Of a stretch of 64,000 nucleotides of DNA, positions 42,492 to 52,523 are shown one piece after another. Numbering within the stretch: the first letter of the stretch is position 1; each line of letters begins with the position of its first letter. The stretch covers positions 6,203,501 through 6,267,500 of the forward strand of contig AP017424.1 in NCBI GenBank assembly GCA_002355495.1, given 5' to 3'. The translations under genes were made by a program, and so were the position numbers. The DNA is from Streptomyces laurentii (GTDB lineage Bacteria; Actinomycetota; Actinomycetes; Streptomycetales; Streptomycetaceae). The notes under the pieces were generated by a model that saw only the letters and a program-made list of their open reading frames with translations, was not told the DNA's origin and did no database searches.

Positions 42492-44006
42492 ATGCGTGCT
42501 CGCATCATCGGAACGGCCGCCGCGACGGCCCTGGCGGCCGTGGCAGCCCGCGACCTCGTCCAGAAGAAGCACGCGCTGCTCAGAAACTTCCCCGTGGTCG
42601 GCCACGCCCGCTACCTGCTGGAGCGGATCGGGCCGGAGCTGCGGCAGTACGTCGTGACGTCCAACGAGGAAGAGCGCCCGTTCAGCCGCGACCAGCGCAC
42701 CTGGATCTACGCGTCGGCCAAGGGCGAGAACAACTACTTCGGCTTCGGCACGGACGTCGACGTCGAGCACGTGCAGGGTCACGCGTACGTGAAGCAGCGA
42801 ACGTTCGCCGGTACGCTGCCCGACCTGACGGATCCGCAGGCTCCGCTGCCCTCGGCGAAGGTGCTCGGCGGCCCGCGCGGGCGCGCCAAGGCGTTCCGCC
42901 CGGCGAGCGTCGTCAACATCTCGGCGATGAGCTTCGGCTCGCTGTCCGGTGCGGCGATCACGGCGCTCAACAAGGGTGCGGCGCTGGCCGGCACGATGCA
43001 CAACACGGGCGAGGGCGGCCTGTCCTCGTACCACCGCAACGGCGGTGATCTCGTGCTCCAGATCGGCACCTCGTACTTCGGCTGCCGCAACGAGGACGGC
43101 ACCTTCAACCTCGACAAGCTCAAGGACGTCGTCGCCGGCGCCCCGGTCAAGGCCATCGAGATCAAGCTCTCCCAGGGCGCCAAGCCCGGCCTCGGCGGCA
43201 TGCTGCCGGCCGCCAAGGTGACCCCCGAGATCGCCGGGATACGCGGCATCCCGGTCGGCGAGGACTGCGCGTCCCCCTCCCGGCACACCGCGTTCCACGA
43301 CGTCGACTCGATGCTCGACTTCGTCGAACTGCTCGCCGCCGAGACCGGACTGCCGGTCGGCATCAAGAGCGCCGTGGGCGAGATGAGCTTCTGGGAGGAG
43401 CTGGCCACGAGGATGTCCCGGGGCGACCGGGGCGTCGACTTCGTGACCGTCGACGGCGGCGAGGGCGGCACCGGAGCGGCGCCGCTGATCTTCTCCGACT
43501 CGGTGTCGCTGCCGTTCCGGATGGGCTTCTCCCGGGTCTACGGCACGTTCGCCGAGCGCGGTCTGACCGACGACCTCACCTTCATCGGCTCGGGCAAGCT
43601 CGGCCTGCCCGAGAACGCCGCGGTCGCCTTCGCCCTGGGCGTCGACATGATCAACGTGGCCCGCGAGGCCATGCTGTCCATCGGCTGCATCCAGGCGCAG
43701 AAGTGCCACACCGACAAGTGCCCCACGGGCATCGCCACGCAGAACCCGTGGCTGGTACGCGGTGTCGACGCGCCCTCGAAGGCCACCCGCGCGGCCGTCT
43801 ACCTGCGCACCCTGCGCAAGGAGCTGCTGAAGGTCTCGGGCGCCGTCGGCGTCGCCCACCCGGGCCTCATCACGACGAACGACATCGAGATCATGAACGG
43901 CGACTACGACGCCCGCAGCCTGGCGAGCGTCTACGGGTACAAGGACGGCTGGGGCGAGCTCGGCCCGGAGGCGGCGCGGGAGATCACCGCCCTGGTCACC
44001 CGGTAG
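42492..44006 (+). CDS. FMN-binding glutamate synthase family protein
   Basis: 504 residues. The first 20 residues are hydrophobic (RIIGTAAATALAAVAA), probably a membrane anchor. The remainder is the GltB-type FMN barrel: SAMSFGSLSGAAITALNKGA, MHNTGEGGLSSYHR, IKLSQGAKPGLGGMLP, GVDFVTVDGGEGGTGAAP, and the cysteine cluster CIQAQKCHTDKCPTGIATQ for an iron-sulfur centre. It lacks the glutaminase domain, so it is not a full glutamate synthase. Related single-domain proteins are of uncertain function. A clear hairpin follows at 44041-44077. Confidence 0.88.
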   Translation: MRARIIGTAAATALAAVAARDLVQKKHALLRNFPVVGHARYLLERIGPELRQYVVTSNEEERPFSRDQRTWIYASAKGENNYFGFGTDVDVEHVQGHAYVKQRTFAGTLPDLTDPQAPLPSAKVLGGPRGRAKAFRPASVVNISAMSFGSLSGAAITALNKGAALAGTMHNTGEGGLSSYHRNGGDLVLQIGTSYFGCRNEDGTFNLDKLKDVVAGAPVKAIEIKLSQGAKPGLGGMLPAAKVTPEIAGIRGIPVGEDCASPSRHTAFHDVDSMLDFVELLAAETGLPVGIKSAVGEMSFWEELATRMSRGDRGVDFVTVDGGEGGTGAAPLIFSDSVSLPFRMGFSRVYGTFAERGLTDDLTFIGSGKLGLPENAAVAFALGVDMINVAREAMLSIGCIQAQKCHTDKCPTGIATQNPWLVRGVDAPSKATRAAVYLRTLRKELLKVSGAVGVAHPGLITTNDIEIMNGDYDARSLASVYGYKDGWGELGPEAAREITALVTR

Positions 44007-44040
44007 GTCCCGTAGGCCCCGTAGGCCCCAGGAGTGTCCG

Positions 44041-44077
44041 GTGAGCCGGCCGGCGCGCACGCGCCGCGCCGGCTCAC
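44041..44077 (+). terminator. Terminator after the glutamate-synthase-like gene
   Basis: GTGAGCCGGC (44041-44050) pairs with GCCGGCTCAC (44068-44077), and GGCGC/GCGCC extend the stem inwards. Confidence 0.75.
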
Positions 44078-44105
44078 GCGTGTCCGGGCGTCAGGGGGGC
44101 GCGCC

Positions 44106-44306
44106 GTGCCCTGCCGCCCGCCGTCCAGCAGACCCTGCGGGATCCGGCGGGATCCGGCCAATGCCGGAGCCCCGGCCGACGACACCGACTGGCGGGACGT
44201 TCGCGACGACGCTCAGGAGTTCGTCGACGAACACCCTTGGGGCGGCGGGGCCGTCGAGGCGCTGAAGCGGGACATCCAGAAGCTCGACTACTACTGCGCG
44301 TCCTGA
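44106..44306 (+). CDS. Possible small or truncated hypothetical protein
   Basis: 66 codons from the GTG at 44106, which has AGGGGGG a few bases upstream. The first 25 residues are low quality, but the second half (DWRDVRDDAQEFVDEHPWGG then AVEALKRDIQKLDYYCAS) has normal protein-like composition and resembles the end of a helical domain. It may be the C-terminal scrap of a lost gene rather than an intact small protein. I do not recognise the family. Confidence 0.35.
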   Translation: MPCRPPSSRPCGIRRDPANAGAPADDTDWRDVRDDAQEFVDEHPWGGGAVEALKRDIQKLDYYCAS

Positions 44307-44395
44307 TTTCGACGCCCGGAACGATCGGCCACGAGGAACAGGACTACTGTCGGTCGCCGTCCATGTACCTTTCGTGACGGATCCGAGGTTCCCTG

Positions 44396-44932
44396 ATGCT
44401 CGACCGACGCTCTCTTCTGCGCACCAGCGGTGTCGCGGCGGCCGGCGCGCTCGTCGCCGCCGCTTCGCCGCCCTCCTTCGCCGCCGCCGCCGTGGCGCCG
44501 AAGTCTCTCCCGCTTCCCGGCTGCCACTACGCGGCGGACTCCGATCCGCACGCCGGTGTCACCCGGGTCGTGCTGCAGGACCACCCCTCGCCCGCCGCGG
44601 GCTGGAAGGCCGTGCAGGCCCGCGTGGAGATTCCCGCGCACAAGGAGTCGGGCCGGCACAGTCACCCCGGCGTCGAGATCGGTTACGTGGTCAGCGGAGA
44701 GGTCCTGATGGTCTACGACGACCGGGCGCCGCTCCGGTTGCGCGCGGGGGACCCGTTCTTCACCCCGAACGGCGTCGTCCACAATGCGCGCAATGTCGGC
44801 ATGGGGGAGGCGATGATCGTCTCCTCGTACGTCGTCGACGAGACGAAGCCCCTGGTGACCTACCTGACGGATGACGCGACGGGCGAAGGGGCGTCCGCGC
44901 GGCAGTCGGCCGCGCCCTGCCCGACCGGCTGA
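44396..44932 (+). CDS. Exported cupin-domain protein (Tat signal)
   Basis: 178 residues. The N-terminus MLDRRSLLRTSG followed by an Ala-rich core is a Tat signal, so the protein is folded with its metal before export. A single cupin barrel follows, with metal-ligand pattern RHSHPGVEIGYVVSGE (His, His, Glu) and the second motif FFTPNGVVHNARN (His). The function (dioxygenase, isomerase or sensor) cannot be assigned. The ATG at 44396 is the only start ahead of the twin arginines. Confidence 0.85.
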   Translation: MLDRRSLLRTSGVAAAGALVAAASPPSFAAAAVAPKSLPLPGCHYAADSDPHAGVTRVVLQDHPSPAAGWKAVQARVEIPAHKESGRHSHPGVEIGYVVSGEVLMVYDDRAPLRLRAGDPFFTPNGVVHNARNVGMGEAMIVSSYVVDETKPLVTYLTDDATGEGASARQSAAPCPTG

Positions 44933-44965
44933 CGGTTCGGTGCCGGGCCCGTTCCGCGGGTCCGG

Positions 44966-45622
44966 TCAGGGCCGCGGGATCTTCCACAGGCAGACGACGT
45001 CATCGGGGCTCGCCGACGCGACGAGCGTGCCATCGGGACTGAACGCCAGGTGCAGGACGTTCCCGTCGTTGCCCACCAACCGGTACTTCAGCTTGTTCTC
45101 GGCCGTGTCCCAGAGGTTGACCTCAGGGCCGTTGAACACGGCGAGGACGGAGTCGCGAGGGCTGAACTGCACGCTCTGGACCGGTACGACCATCGTCTCG
45201 TCGATGGTGCCTCTGAAGCGGCCGTCGGAGGCGTCCCGCAGCTCGACCGTCCGGTTCCTGGCGGCGGTGGCGATGGTCTTGCCGTCGGCGCTGTACGAGA
45301 GGCCGTAGACCTCCTCGGTGCTGACCACCTCCTCGCGCGCCTTGCGCCGGGCCACGTCCCAGAGCTGTGCGATGCCCTCGTGGCCGGGGTTCCGGTGACC
45401 GTCGTAGCCGACCGTGGCCAGCGTCTTCCCGTCGGGGCTGAACGCCACCTGATTCGCCAGCATGTCGTCGCCGAGTGAGGCGACCCGCTTGCCCAGGTCC
45501 GGGCCGGTCCTCGCGTTCCAGAGGGAGGCGCCGCTCGCGCTCGCCGTGGCCAGAAGCCGGCCGTCGGGGCTGAACGCCACGTGACGAGGTGTGAGGGTGT
45601 TCGCCGGCCGGCTCAGGCTCAC
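44966..45622 (-). CDS. Short WD40-repeat protein coupled to the Fur gene
   Basis: 218 residues, about four to five WD40 blades and no other domain: HVAFSPDGRLLATASASGAS, QVAFSPDGKTLATVG, GLSYSADGKTIATAARNRT and HLAFSPDGTLVASASPDD. A closed propeller needs at least six or seven blades, so this is probably the C-terminal piece of a larger protein such as a WD40 kinase or ATPase. Its GTG start overlaps the fur stop (GTGA), giving it translation from the fur transcript. It has no signal peptide. Confidence 0.65.
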   Translation of the reverse strand: MSLSRPANTLTPRHVAFSPDGRLLATASASGASLWNARTGPDLGKRVASLGDDMLANQVAFSPDGKTLATVGYDGHRNPGHEGIAQLWDVARRKAREEVVSTEEVYGLSYSADGKTIATAARNRTVELRDASDGRFRGTIDETMVVPVQSVQFSPRDSVLAVFNGPEVNLWDTAENKLKYRLVGNDGNVLHLAFSPDGTLVASASPDDVVCLWKIPRP

Positions 45623-46131
45623 TGGGGCCGTGCCGGCGACTCTCCGCCCGGCGGCTCCCCGCCCGGCGACTCGCCCTCCGGCCGCCCATCGTCCGGCAGC
45701 TCCCCGTCCCCGCCCCGCGCCGCCGCGCACGCCGGGCACAGCCCCCGGTACGTCACGTCCGCCCCCGTCACCGTGAACCCGAAGCGTTCTCCCTCCGGCA
45801 GCACGTCCAGCGGATTCCCCTGGGGGTGGACGTCCTTGACCGTGCCGCAGCCCGCGCAGACCAGATGCTGGTGCGCCCGCAGCACGTTCGGGTCGTAGCG
45901 CTTGGCGCGCCCGACGCTCGACACCTCGACCACCTCGCCGAGCGCGACCAGCTCGCCCAGCGTGTTGTACACGGTCGCGCGCGAGATCTCGGGCAGTCTC
46001 GCAGTGGCACGGGTCAGTACCTCGTCCGCCGTGAGGTGGATGTGCTCGCCGTCGAGGACCTCGGCGACCACGCGGCGCTGGGCGGTCATCCGCCAGCCGC
46101 GAAGGCGAAGCCGTTCCAGCAGGTTGCTCAT
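45619..46131 (-). CDS. Fur-family regulator of catalase-peroxidase (FurA/CatR type)
   Basis: 170 residues. The winged helix runs through TAQRRVVAEVLDGEHIHLTA and EISRATVYNTLGELV. Metal ligands include the HQHL-like AHQHLVCAGCG block, and CAGC with CPAC gives a structural zinc site. The gene is divergent from katG, the arrangement of actinobacterial furA/furS-katG pairs in which the regulator represses catalase-peroxidase until oxidised. After residue 140 there is a Pro/Gly/Glu-rich tail of about 30 residues not usual for Fur. The ATG at 46131 is preferred over the GTG at 46137 because of the AAGG spacing. Confidence 0.88.
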   Translation of the reverse strand: MSNLLERLRLRGWRMTAQRRVVAEVLDGEHIHLTADEVLTRATARLPEISRATVYNTLGELVALGEVVEVSSVGRAKRYDPNVLRAHQHLVCAGCGTVKDVHPQGNPLDVLPEGERFGFTVTGADVTYRGLCPACAAARGGDGELPDDGRPEGESPGGEPPGGESPARPQ

Positions 46132-46160
46132 GGTCACCAGCCTTGCTGTGCGAGTAACGC

Positions 46161-46239
46161 GCTACTACCCCGACCGTACGAGTCCGGCTGTCATCTTGAC
46201 TTGGACTGCGTCCATATTAGGATCGACTCCAGTAGTAGC
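46161..46239 (+). promoter_or_regulatory. katG promoter flanked by an inverted repeat
   Basis: TTGACT (46196-46201) and TAGGAT (46218-46223) with a 16-base spacer form the best promoter seen in the window, directed at katG. GCTACTAC (46161-46168) and GTAGTAGC (46232-46239) are exact inverted copies that flank it symmetrically, a possible pair of half-sites for the divergent Fur-family protein. Confidence 0.55.
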
Positions 46240-46338
46240 CAAGAGGGTGCGCGCCGGTATCCGACGTCTACCCCCGAACACCGACGCCTCAGCAGTCCCC
46301 CCAGCTCCGTGAGCCGAATGGTTCGGAAGGAAAGTCCG

Positions 46339-48567
<2,229 letters not shown>

Positions 48568-48588
48568 CCGGTGGCACTGACCGCCGGT

Positions 48589-48619
48589 GGCACTACCGGT
48601 CGCACTGACCGGTAGTGCC
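48589..48619 (+). terminator. Perfect terminator after katG
   Basis: GGCACTACCGGTC (48589-48601) and GACCGGTAGTGCC (48607-48619) form a 13-bp perfect stem with a 5-base loop. Further copies of the CCGGTAG/CACTGACCGG motif surround it. Confidence 0.85.
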
Positions 48620-48712
48620 GACCGGTAGCGCGAGGCCCTGACGCTCCGGCGGCTTTCAGGGGTCACCGCGACACGTGGTCGTGTGGAACAGGCCGTAACC
48701 GGCTTGTGTGAG

Positions 48713-48740
48713 CGCCCGGCTGGGATTTCCCAGCCGGGCG
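48713..48740. terminator. Perfect orphan hairpin between katG and cstA
   Basis: CGCCCGGCTGGG (48713-48724) pairs perfectly with CCCAGCCGGGCG (48729-48740) around ATTT. No gene ends just before it on either strand, since katG already has its own terminator 100 bases earlier. Confidence 0.7.
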
Positions 48741-49031
48741 TCTCGCGTGGGTGGGGGTGACCGTTCGTCGCGTGATTGCCGCCGTTCGTCGGCAAAGTCG
48801 CGAGGAAGGGCTCCCGGCGTGTCCGCGCGTGCCGCACAGTAACCGTCCGGCGAGAGACACAGTCGCCCCTCGCCCTCTGTGGGGAGTGGCCGAAGGCAGC
48901 CGGGCTGTCGGTCTTGGCGTTGAGTTCCTCAAGTAAGAGTGAGGTACGTAGCACTGCCGACGATGGGCGTGTTTCGGCCACTAGCCTTCCGCGCAAGCGC
49001 CACGAATGAAATGAACGAAAGGCACGTCGAC
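48741..49031. other. Leader of cstA
   Basis: About 290 bases without a convincing gene. The last 80 bases are AT-richer and probably contain the cstA promoter, and GAAAGG (49017-49022) is the ribosome site. I could not pin down -35/-10 hexamers with confidence. Confidence 0.4.
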
Positions 49032-51164
49032 GTGTCCCGTACCAATCCCCGCAGCATTGCCGTATGGCTGCTGGTAGCAGCCCTCGGCGCCGCCGGTTGG
49101 GCAGCCATCGCCCTCGCTCGCGGTGAGAAGATTTCGGCCATCTGGATCGTCGCCGCGGCGGTCGGGTCCTATCTGATCGCCCAGCGGTTCTATGCCCGGT
49201 TCATCGCCCGCAAGGTGCTCCGTGTCGACGACACTCGTGCGACCCCGGCGGAGCGGCACAACGACGGCGTGGACTACCACCCGACCGACAAGCGGGTGCT
49301 CTTCGGCCACCACTTCGCGGCGATCGCGGGCGCCGGCCCGCTGGTCGGCCCCGTGCTGGCCGCGCAGATGGGCTACCTTCCCGGCACCATCTGGATCATC
49401 GTCGGCGTGATCTTCGCGGGTGCGGTCCAGGACATGGTCGTGCTCTTCTTCTCGACCCGCCGCAACGGCAAGTCGCTCGGCCAGATGGCCCGTGACGAGA
49501 TCGGCCGGATCGGCGGCATCGCCGCCCTGATCGCGGTCTTCGCGATCATGATCATCATTCTGGCCGTGCTGGCGCTGGTCGTCGTGCAGTCGCTCTCCCA
49601 CTCCGCGTGGGGCACCTTCTCCATCGGCATGACGATCCCGATCGCCCTGTTCATGGGCGGCTACCTGCGGTTCCTGCGCCCCGGCCGGGTCACCGAGGTC
49701 AGCCTGATCGGCGTGGTGCTGCTGCTCGCCGCCATCATGGGCGGCCGCTGGGTCTCCGAGTCCTCCTTCGCGGACGCCTTCGTCCTGAGCCCGAAGACCC
49801 TGGTGATCTGCCTGGTGGTCTACGGCTTCGTGGCCGCCGTGCTGCCGGTGTGGATGCTGCTGGCCCCGCGTGACTACCTGTCCACCTTCATGAAGATCGG
49901 CACGATCGTGCTGCTCGCCGTGGGTGTGCTGGTCGCCAACCCGGACCTCACCGTCCCGTCCGTCTCCGAGTTCGCCGCCAGCGGCACCGGTCCGGTGTTC
50001 GCCGGTGCGATGTTCCCGTTCGCCTTCATCACCATCGCCTGTGGCGCCCTGTCCGGCTTCCACTCCCTGATCTCGGCCGGCACCACGCCGAAGATGATCC
50101 AGAAGGAGAGCCAGATCGCGGGCATCGGCTACGGCTCGATGCTGATGGAGTCCTTCGTCGCGATCATGGCGCTGGTCTGTGCCTGTGTCCTCGACCCGGG
50201 TCTGTACTACGCGATGAACGCCCCGGCCGGCGTGCTGGGCGACACCGTCCAGTCGGCCTCCCAGGCGGTGCAGGGCTTCGGCTTCACCATCAGCCCCGAG
50301 GCGCTGCAGCACGCCGCCGACCAGGTCGGCGAGGAGAGCCTGATCGCCCGCACCGGCGGCGCCCCGACGCTGGCCGTCGGCATGTCGATGATCCTCGCCA
50401 AGGCGTTCGGCTCCACCGGCATGATGTCCTTCTGGTATCACTTCGCCCTGATGTTCGAGGCGCTCTTCATCCTGACCGCGGTGGACGCCGCGACCCGGGT
50501 CGGCCGCTTCATGCTGCAGGACACCATCGGCAACGTGATCCCGCGCTTCCGCGACAAGAACTGGAAGCCGGCCATCTGGCTCTGCTCCGCGATCGTCGTG
50601 CTGTGCTGGGGCTACTTCCTGTGGGTCGGCGTCAGTGACCCGCTGGGCGGCATCAACCAGCTGTATCCGCTGTTCGGCATCGCCAACCAGCTGCTGGCCT
50701 CGATCGCCCTGATCATCTCCACCACGCTGCTGATCAAGTCGGGCCGCGTCAAGTGGGCCTGGGTCACCGCGGTGCCGCTCGCCTGGGCGCTGGCCGTGAC
50801 CATGACCGCCAGCTACCAGAAGCTCTTCTCCGACAACCCGGCGATCGGCTTCTGGGCCCAGCGTTCCAAGTACGCGGACGCCCTGGAGGCCGGTAAGACC
50901 CTCGCCCCGGCGAAGAGCCTCGACCAGATGTCGACGGTGATCACCAACTCCACGGTGACCGGCACGCTGATGGCGGTCTTCGCGGGCCTGACCCTGGTGG
51001 TCTTCTTCTCCTGCCTGTGCGTGTCGGTCGCCCACCTGCGCGGCAAGGGCAAGCTGCCGCTGCAGGAGGACCCGTACGTGAAGTCCGAGCTGGAGGTGCC
51101 TTCCTTCTCCCTGCGCAAGCCGCGGGCGGACGAGAAGGAGCTGGTCGGCGCCGGGGCCGAATGA
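49032..51164 (+). CDS. cstA: Carbon starvation protein A (pyruvate/peptide transporter family)
   Basis: 710 residues, about 16-18 membrane segments. Early family landmarks are DGVDYHPTDKRVLFGHHFAAIAG (split as FGHHFAAIAGAGPLVGPVLA) and the repeated GAVQDMVVLFFSTRRNGKSLG loop. FHSLISAGTTPKMI and the C-terminal GGINQLYPLFGIANQLLA are also conserved. CstA-type proteins import pyruvate or peptides under carbon limitation. The GTG at 49032 is used with GAAAGG 9 bases before; an in-frame ATG at 49011 is possible. The YbdD-like gene overlaps its stop by ATGA, the standard pairing. Confidence 0.93.
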   Translation: MSRTNPRSIAVWLLVAALGAAGWAAIALARGEKISAIWIVAAAVGSYLIAQRFYARFIARKVLRVDDTRATPAERHNDGVDYHPTDKRVLFGHHFAAIAGAGPLVGPVLAAQMGYLPGTIWIIVGVIFAGAVQDMVVLFFSTRRNGKSLGQMARDEIGRIGGIAALIAVFAIMIIILAVLALVVVQSLSHSAWGTFSIGMTIPIALFMGGYLRFLRPGRVTEVSLIGVVLLLAAIMGGRWVSESSFADAFVLSPKTLVICLVVYGFVAAVLPVWMLLAPRDYLSTFMKIGTIVLLAVGVLVANPDLTVPSVSEFAASGTGPVFAGAMFPFAFITIACGALSGFHSLISAGTTPKMIQKESQIAGIGYGSMLMESFVAIMALVCACVLDPGLYYAMNAPAGVLGDTVQSASQAVQGFGFTISPEALQHAADQVGEESLIARTGGAPTLAVGMSMILAKAFGSTGMMSFWYHFALMFEALFILTAVDAATRVGRFMLQDTIGNVIPRFRDKNWKPAIWLCSAIVVLCWGYFLWVGVSDPLGGINQLYPLFGIANQLLASIALIISTTLLIKSGRVKWAWVTAVPLAWALAVTMTASYQKLFSDNPAIGFWAQRSKYADALEAGKTLAPAKSLDQMSTVITNSTVTGTLMAVFAGLTLVVFFSCLCVSVAHLRGKGKLPLQEDPYVKSELEVPSFSLRKPRADEKELVGAGAE

Positions 51165-51373
51165 TGGCCGCCGCTCTGACCCTGCTGAGGGAGGCCGGCG
51201 CCCGCGCGTGGTGGCTCCTGCGCGAGCTGAACGGTGAGCACGCGTACGACCGTTACGTGACCCACGCCCGCTCGCACGACCCCGACGCGACGGTGCTCTC
51301 CCGGCGGGAGTTCGAGAACCGGCGCGTGGACCGGCGTGACGCCGATCCCCGCGAGGGCGGCTCCTGCTGCTGA
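51161..51373 (+). CDS. YbdD/YjiX family small protein
   Basis: 70 residues. WWLLRELNGEHAYDRYVTHA and DATVLSRREFENRRVDRR match the YbdD/YjiX (DUF466) signature. It overlaps the cstA stop by ATGA. In enterobacteria the small partner is required for activity of the paired transporter, so coupling here fits a shared function. The C-terminal GSCC is typical for actinobacterial copies. Confidence 0.9.
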   Translation: MMAAALTLLREAGARAWWLLRELNGEHAYDRYVTHARSHDPDATVLSRREFENRRVDRRDADPREGGSCC

Positions 51374-51507
51374 CCGTCCCGACGCGGGGCCCGTCGCACC
51401 CCGCTCGGGCTCTGACGGTCCCCGCGACACCTGCGATGCGCCGGTGCCGCGGGGACCGTGGCGCCCGAGGTCCGCTGCCCGGGGGCCTCCTCGGCTTTCG
51501 TCCGGTC

Positions 51508-52278
51508 TCAGTGGACGGACAGGCCGCCGTCCACGAAGAGCGCCTGCCCCGTGACGTACGCCGAGGCCGGGCTCGACAAGAAGACGGCCGCGCCCTCGAA
51601 GTCGCCGGCGAGGCCATTGCGCCCGACCATCGTGCGCTCGGCGAGCGCCGCGACCTTCACGGGGTCGGAGGAGAGCCGCTCGTTCAGCGGGGTCATCACG
51701 AAGCCGGGGACGAGGGTGTTCACGGTGACGCCGTACGGGGACCACGCCTCGGCCTGCGAACGGGCCAGCGACTCCAGGCCGCCCTTCGACACCCCGTACG
51801 CCCCCGACTGGACGAACGCCCGGTGCGCCTGCTGCGAGGTGACATGGATGATCCGCCCGTAGCCCCGCTCGGCCATCCTCGGCCCGAACCGCTGCCCGAG
51901 CAGGAACGGCGCCTCCAGGTTGACCGCCATCGTGCGGTCCCAGTCCTCGTCGGTGAGTTCGGAGAGCGGCGGACGGATGTTGATCCCGGCCGAGTTGACG
52001 AGGATGTCCGGCTCCCCGAACACCCCGGCGGCCTCCTCGGCCACGGTACGTACGCCCGCGCGCGTGGCGAGATCACCGCTCACCCACGCGGCCCGGCACC
52101 CGGCCTCCGTCAGCTCGTCCACCGCCGCCTTCAGCTCCGCCTCACGGCGGGCGACGACGACGACGGACGCCCCGGCCCGGGCGAGGGCCCGGGCGATGGC
52201 CTTGCCGATGCCCGAACTTCCGCCGGTGACCAGGGCGTTGCGTCCTTCGAGGGAGAACAACCCCTCCAGATAACCCAT
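51508..52278 (-). CDS. SDR family oxidoreductase (gluconate 5-dehydrogenase-like)
   Basis: 256 residues, classical SDR. The cofactor motif is TGGSSGIGKAIARAL at 18-32, NSAG at about 91, catalytic Tyr/Lys in YGVSKGGLESLA, and the C-terminal YVTGQALFVDGGLSVH. It resembles gluconate 5-dehydrogenase or glucose dehydrogenase types, though the substrate is open. Its ATG shares a base with the stop of the DUF397 gene upstream (TGATG), so it is translated from the HTH-DUF397 transcript, an uncommon third member for that pair. Confidence 0.9.
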   Translation of the reverse strand: MGYLEGLFSLEGRNALVTGGSSGIGKAIARALARAGASVVVVARREAELKAAVDELTEAGCRAAWVSGDLATRAGVRTVAEEAAGVFGEPDILVNSAGINIRPPLSELTDEDWDRTMAVNLEAPFLLGQRFGPRMAERGYGRIIHVTSQQAHRAFVQSGAYGVSKGGLESLARSQAEAWSPYGVTVNTLVPGFVMTPLNERLSSDPVKVAALAERTMVGRNGLAGDFEGAAVFLSSPASAYVTGQALFVDGGLSVH

Positions 52279-52523
52279 CAGAGCGACTCGCAGCTCGCGA
52301 CGAACGCGCTCCAGGTGGTGGGGGCGACGGCGAGCTGGGCGTCCTGGGGACGCTTGGAGTCGCGGACGTGGACGGTGGTGGGGCAGGTGGCGACCTCGAC
52401 GCAGTCGCCATCGCCGCCGCTGCTGTAGGTGGACTTGTGCCAGGAGAGGGCCACTTCGACGCAGTCATCGCCGGAGCCGCTGCTGTAACTGCTCTTGAAC
52501 CAGGCCAGGTCGGTGGTGCTCAT
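52278..52523 (-). CDS. DUF397 protein with two DUF397 units
   Basis: 81 residues. The DUF397 core occurs twice: WFKSSYSSGSGDDCVEVA and WHKSTYSSGGDGDCVEVA, the second continuing into VHVRDSKRPQDAQLAV and WSAFVAS. These small proteins are nearly always encoded directly after a HTH regulator in Streptomyces, and such pairs have been treated as toxin-antitoxin-like modules. It overlaps the regulator stop by ATGA and the SDR start by one base. Confidence 0.92.
   Translation of the reverse strand: MSTTDLAWFKSSYSSGSGDDCVEVALSWHKSTYSSGGDGDCVEVATCPTTVHVRDSKRPQDAQLAVAPTTWSAFVASCESL

Noticed and set aside
48981..51617. A minus-strand frame of about 880 codons across cstA
   Set aside because: His/Asp/Arg-rich shadow typical of the complement of membrane-protein genes in high-GC DNA.
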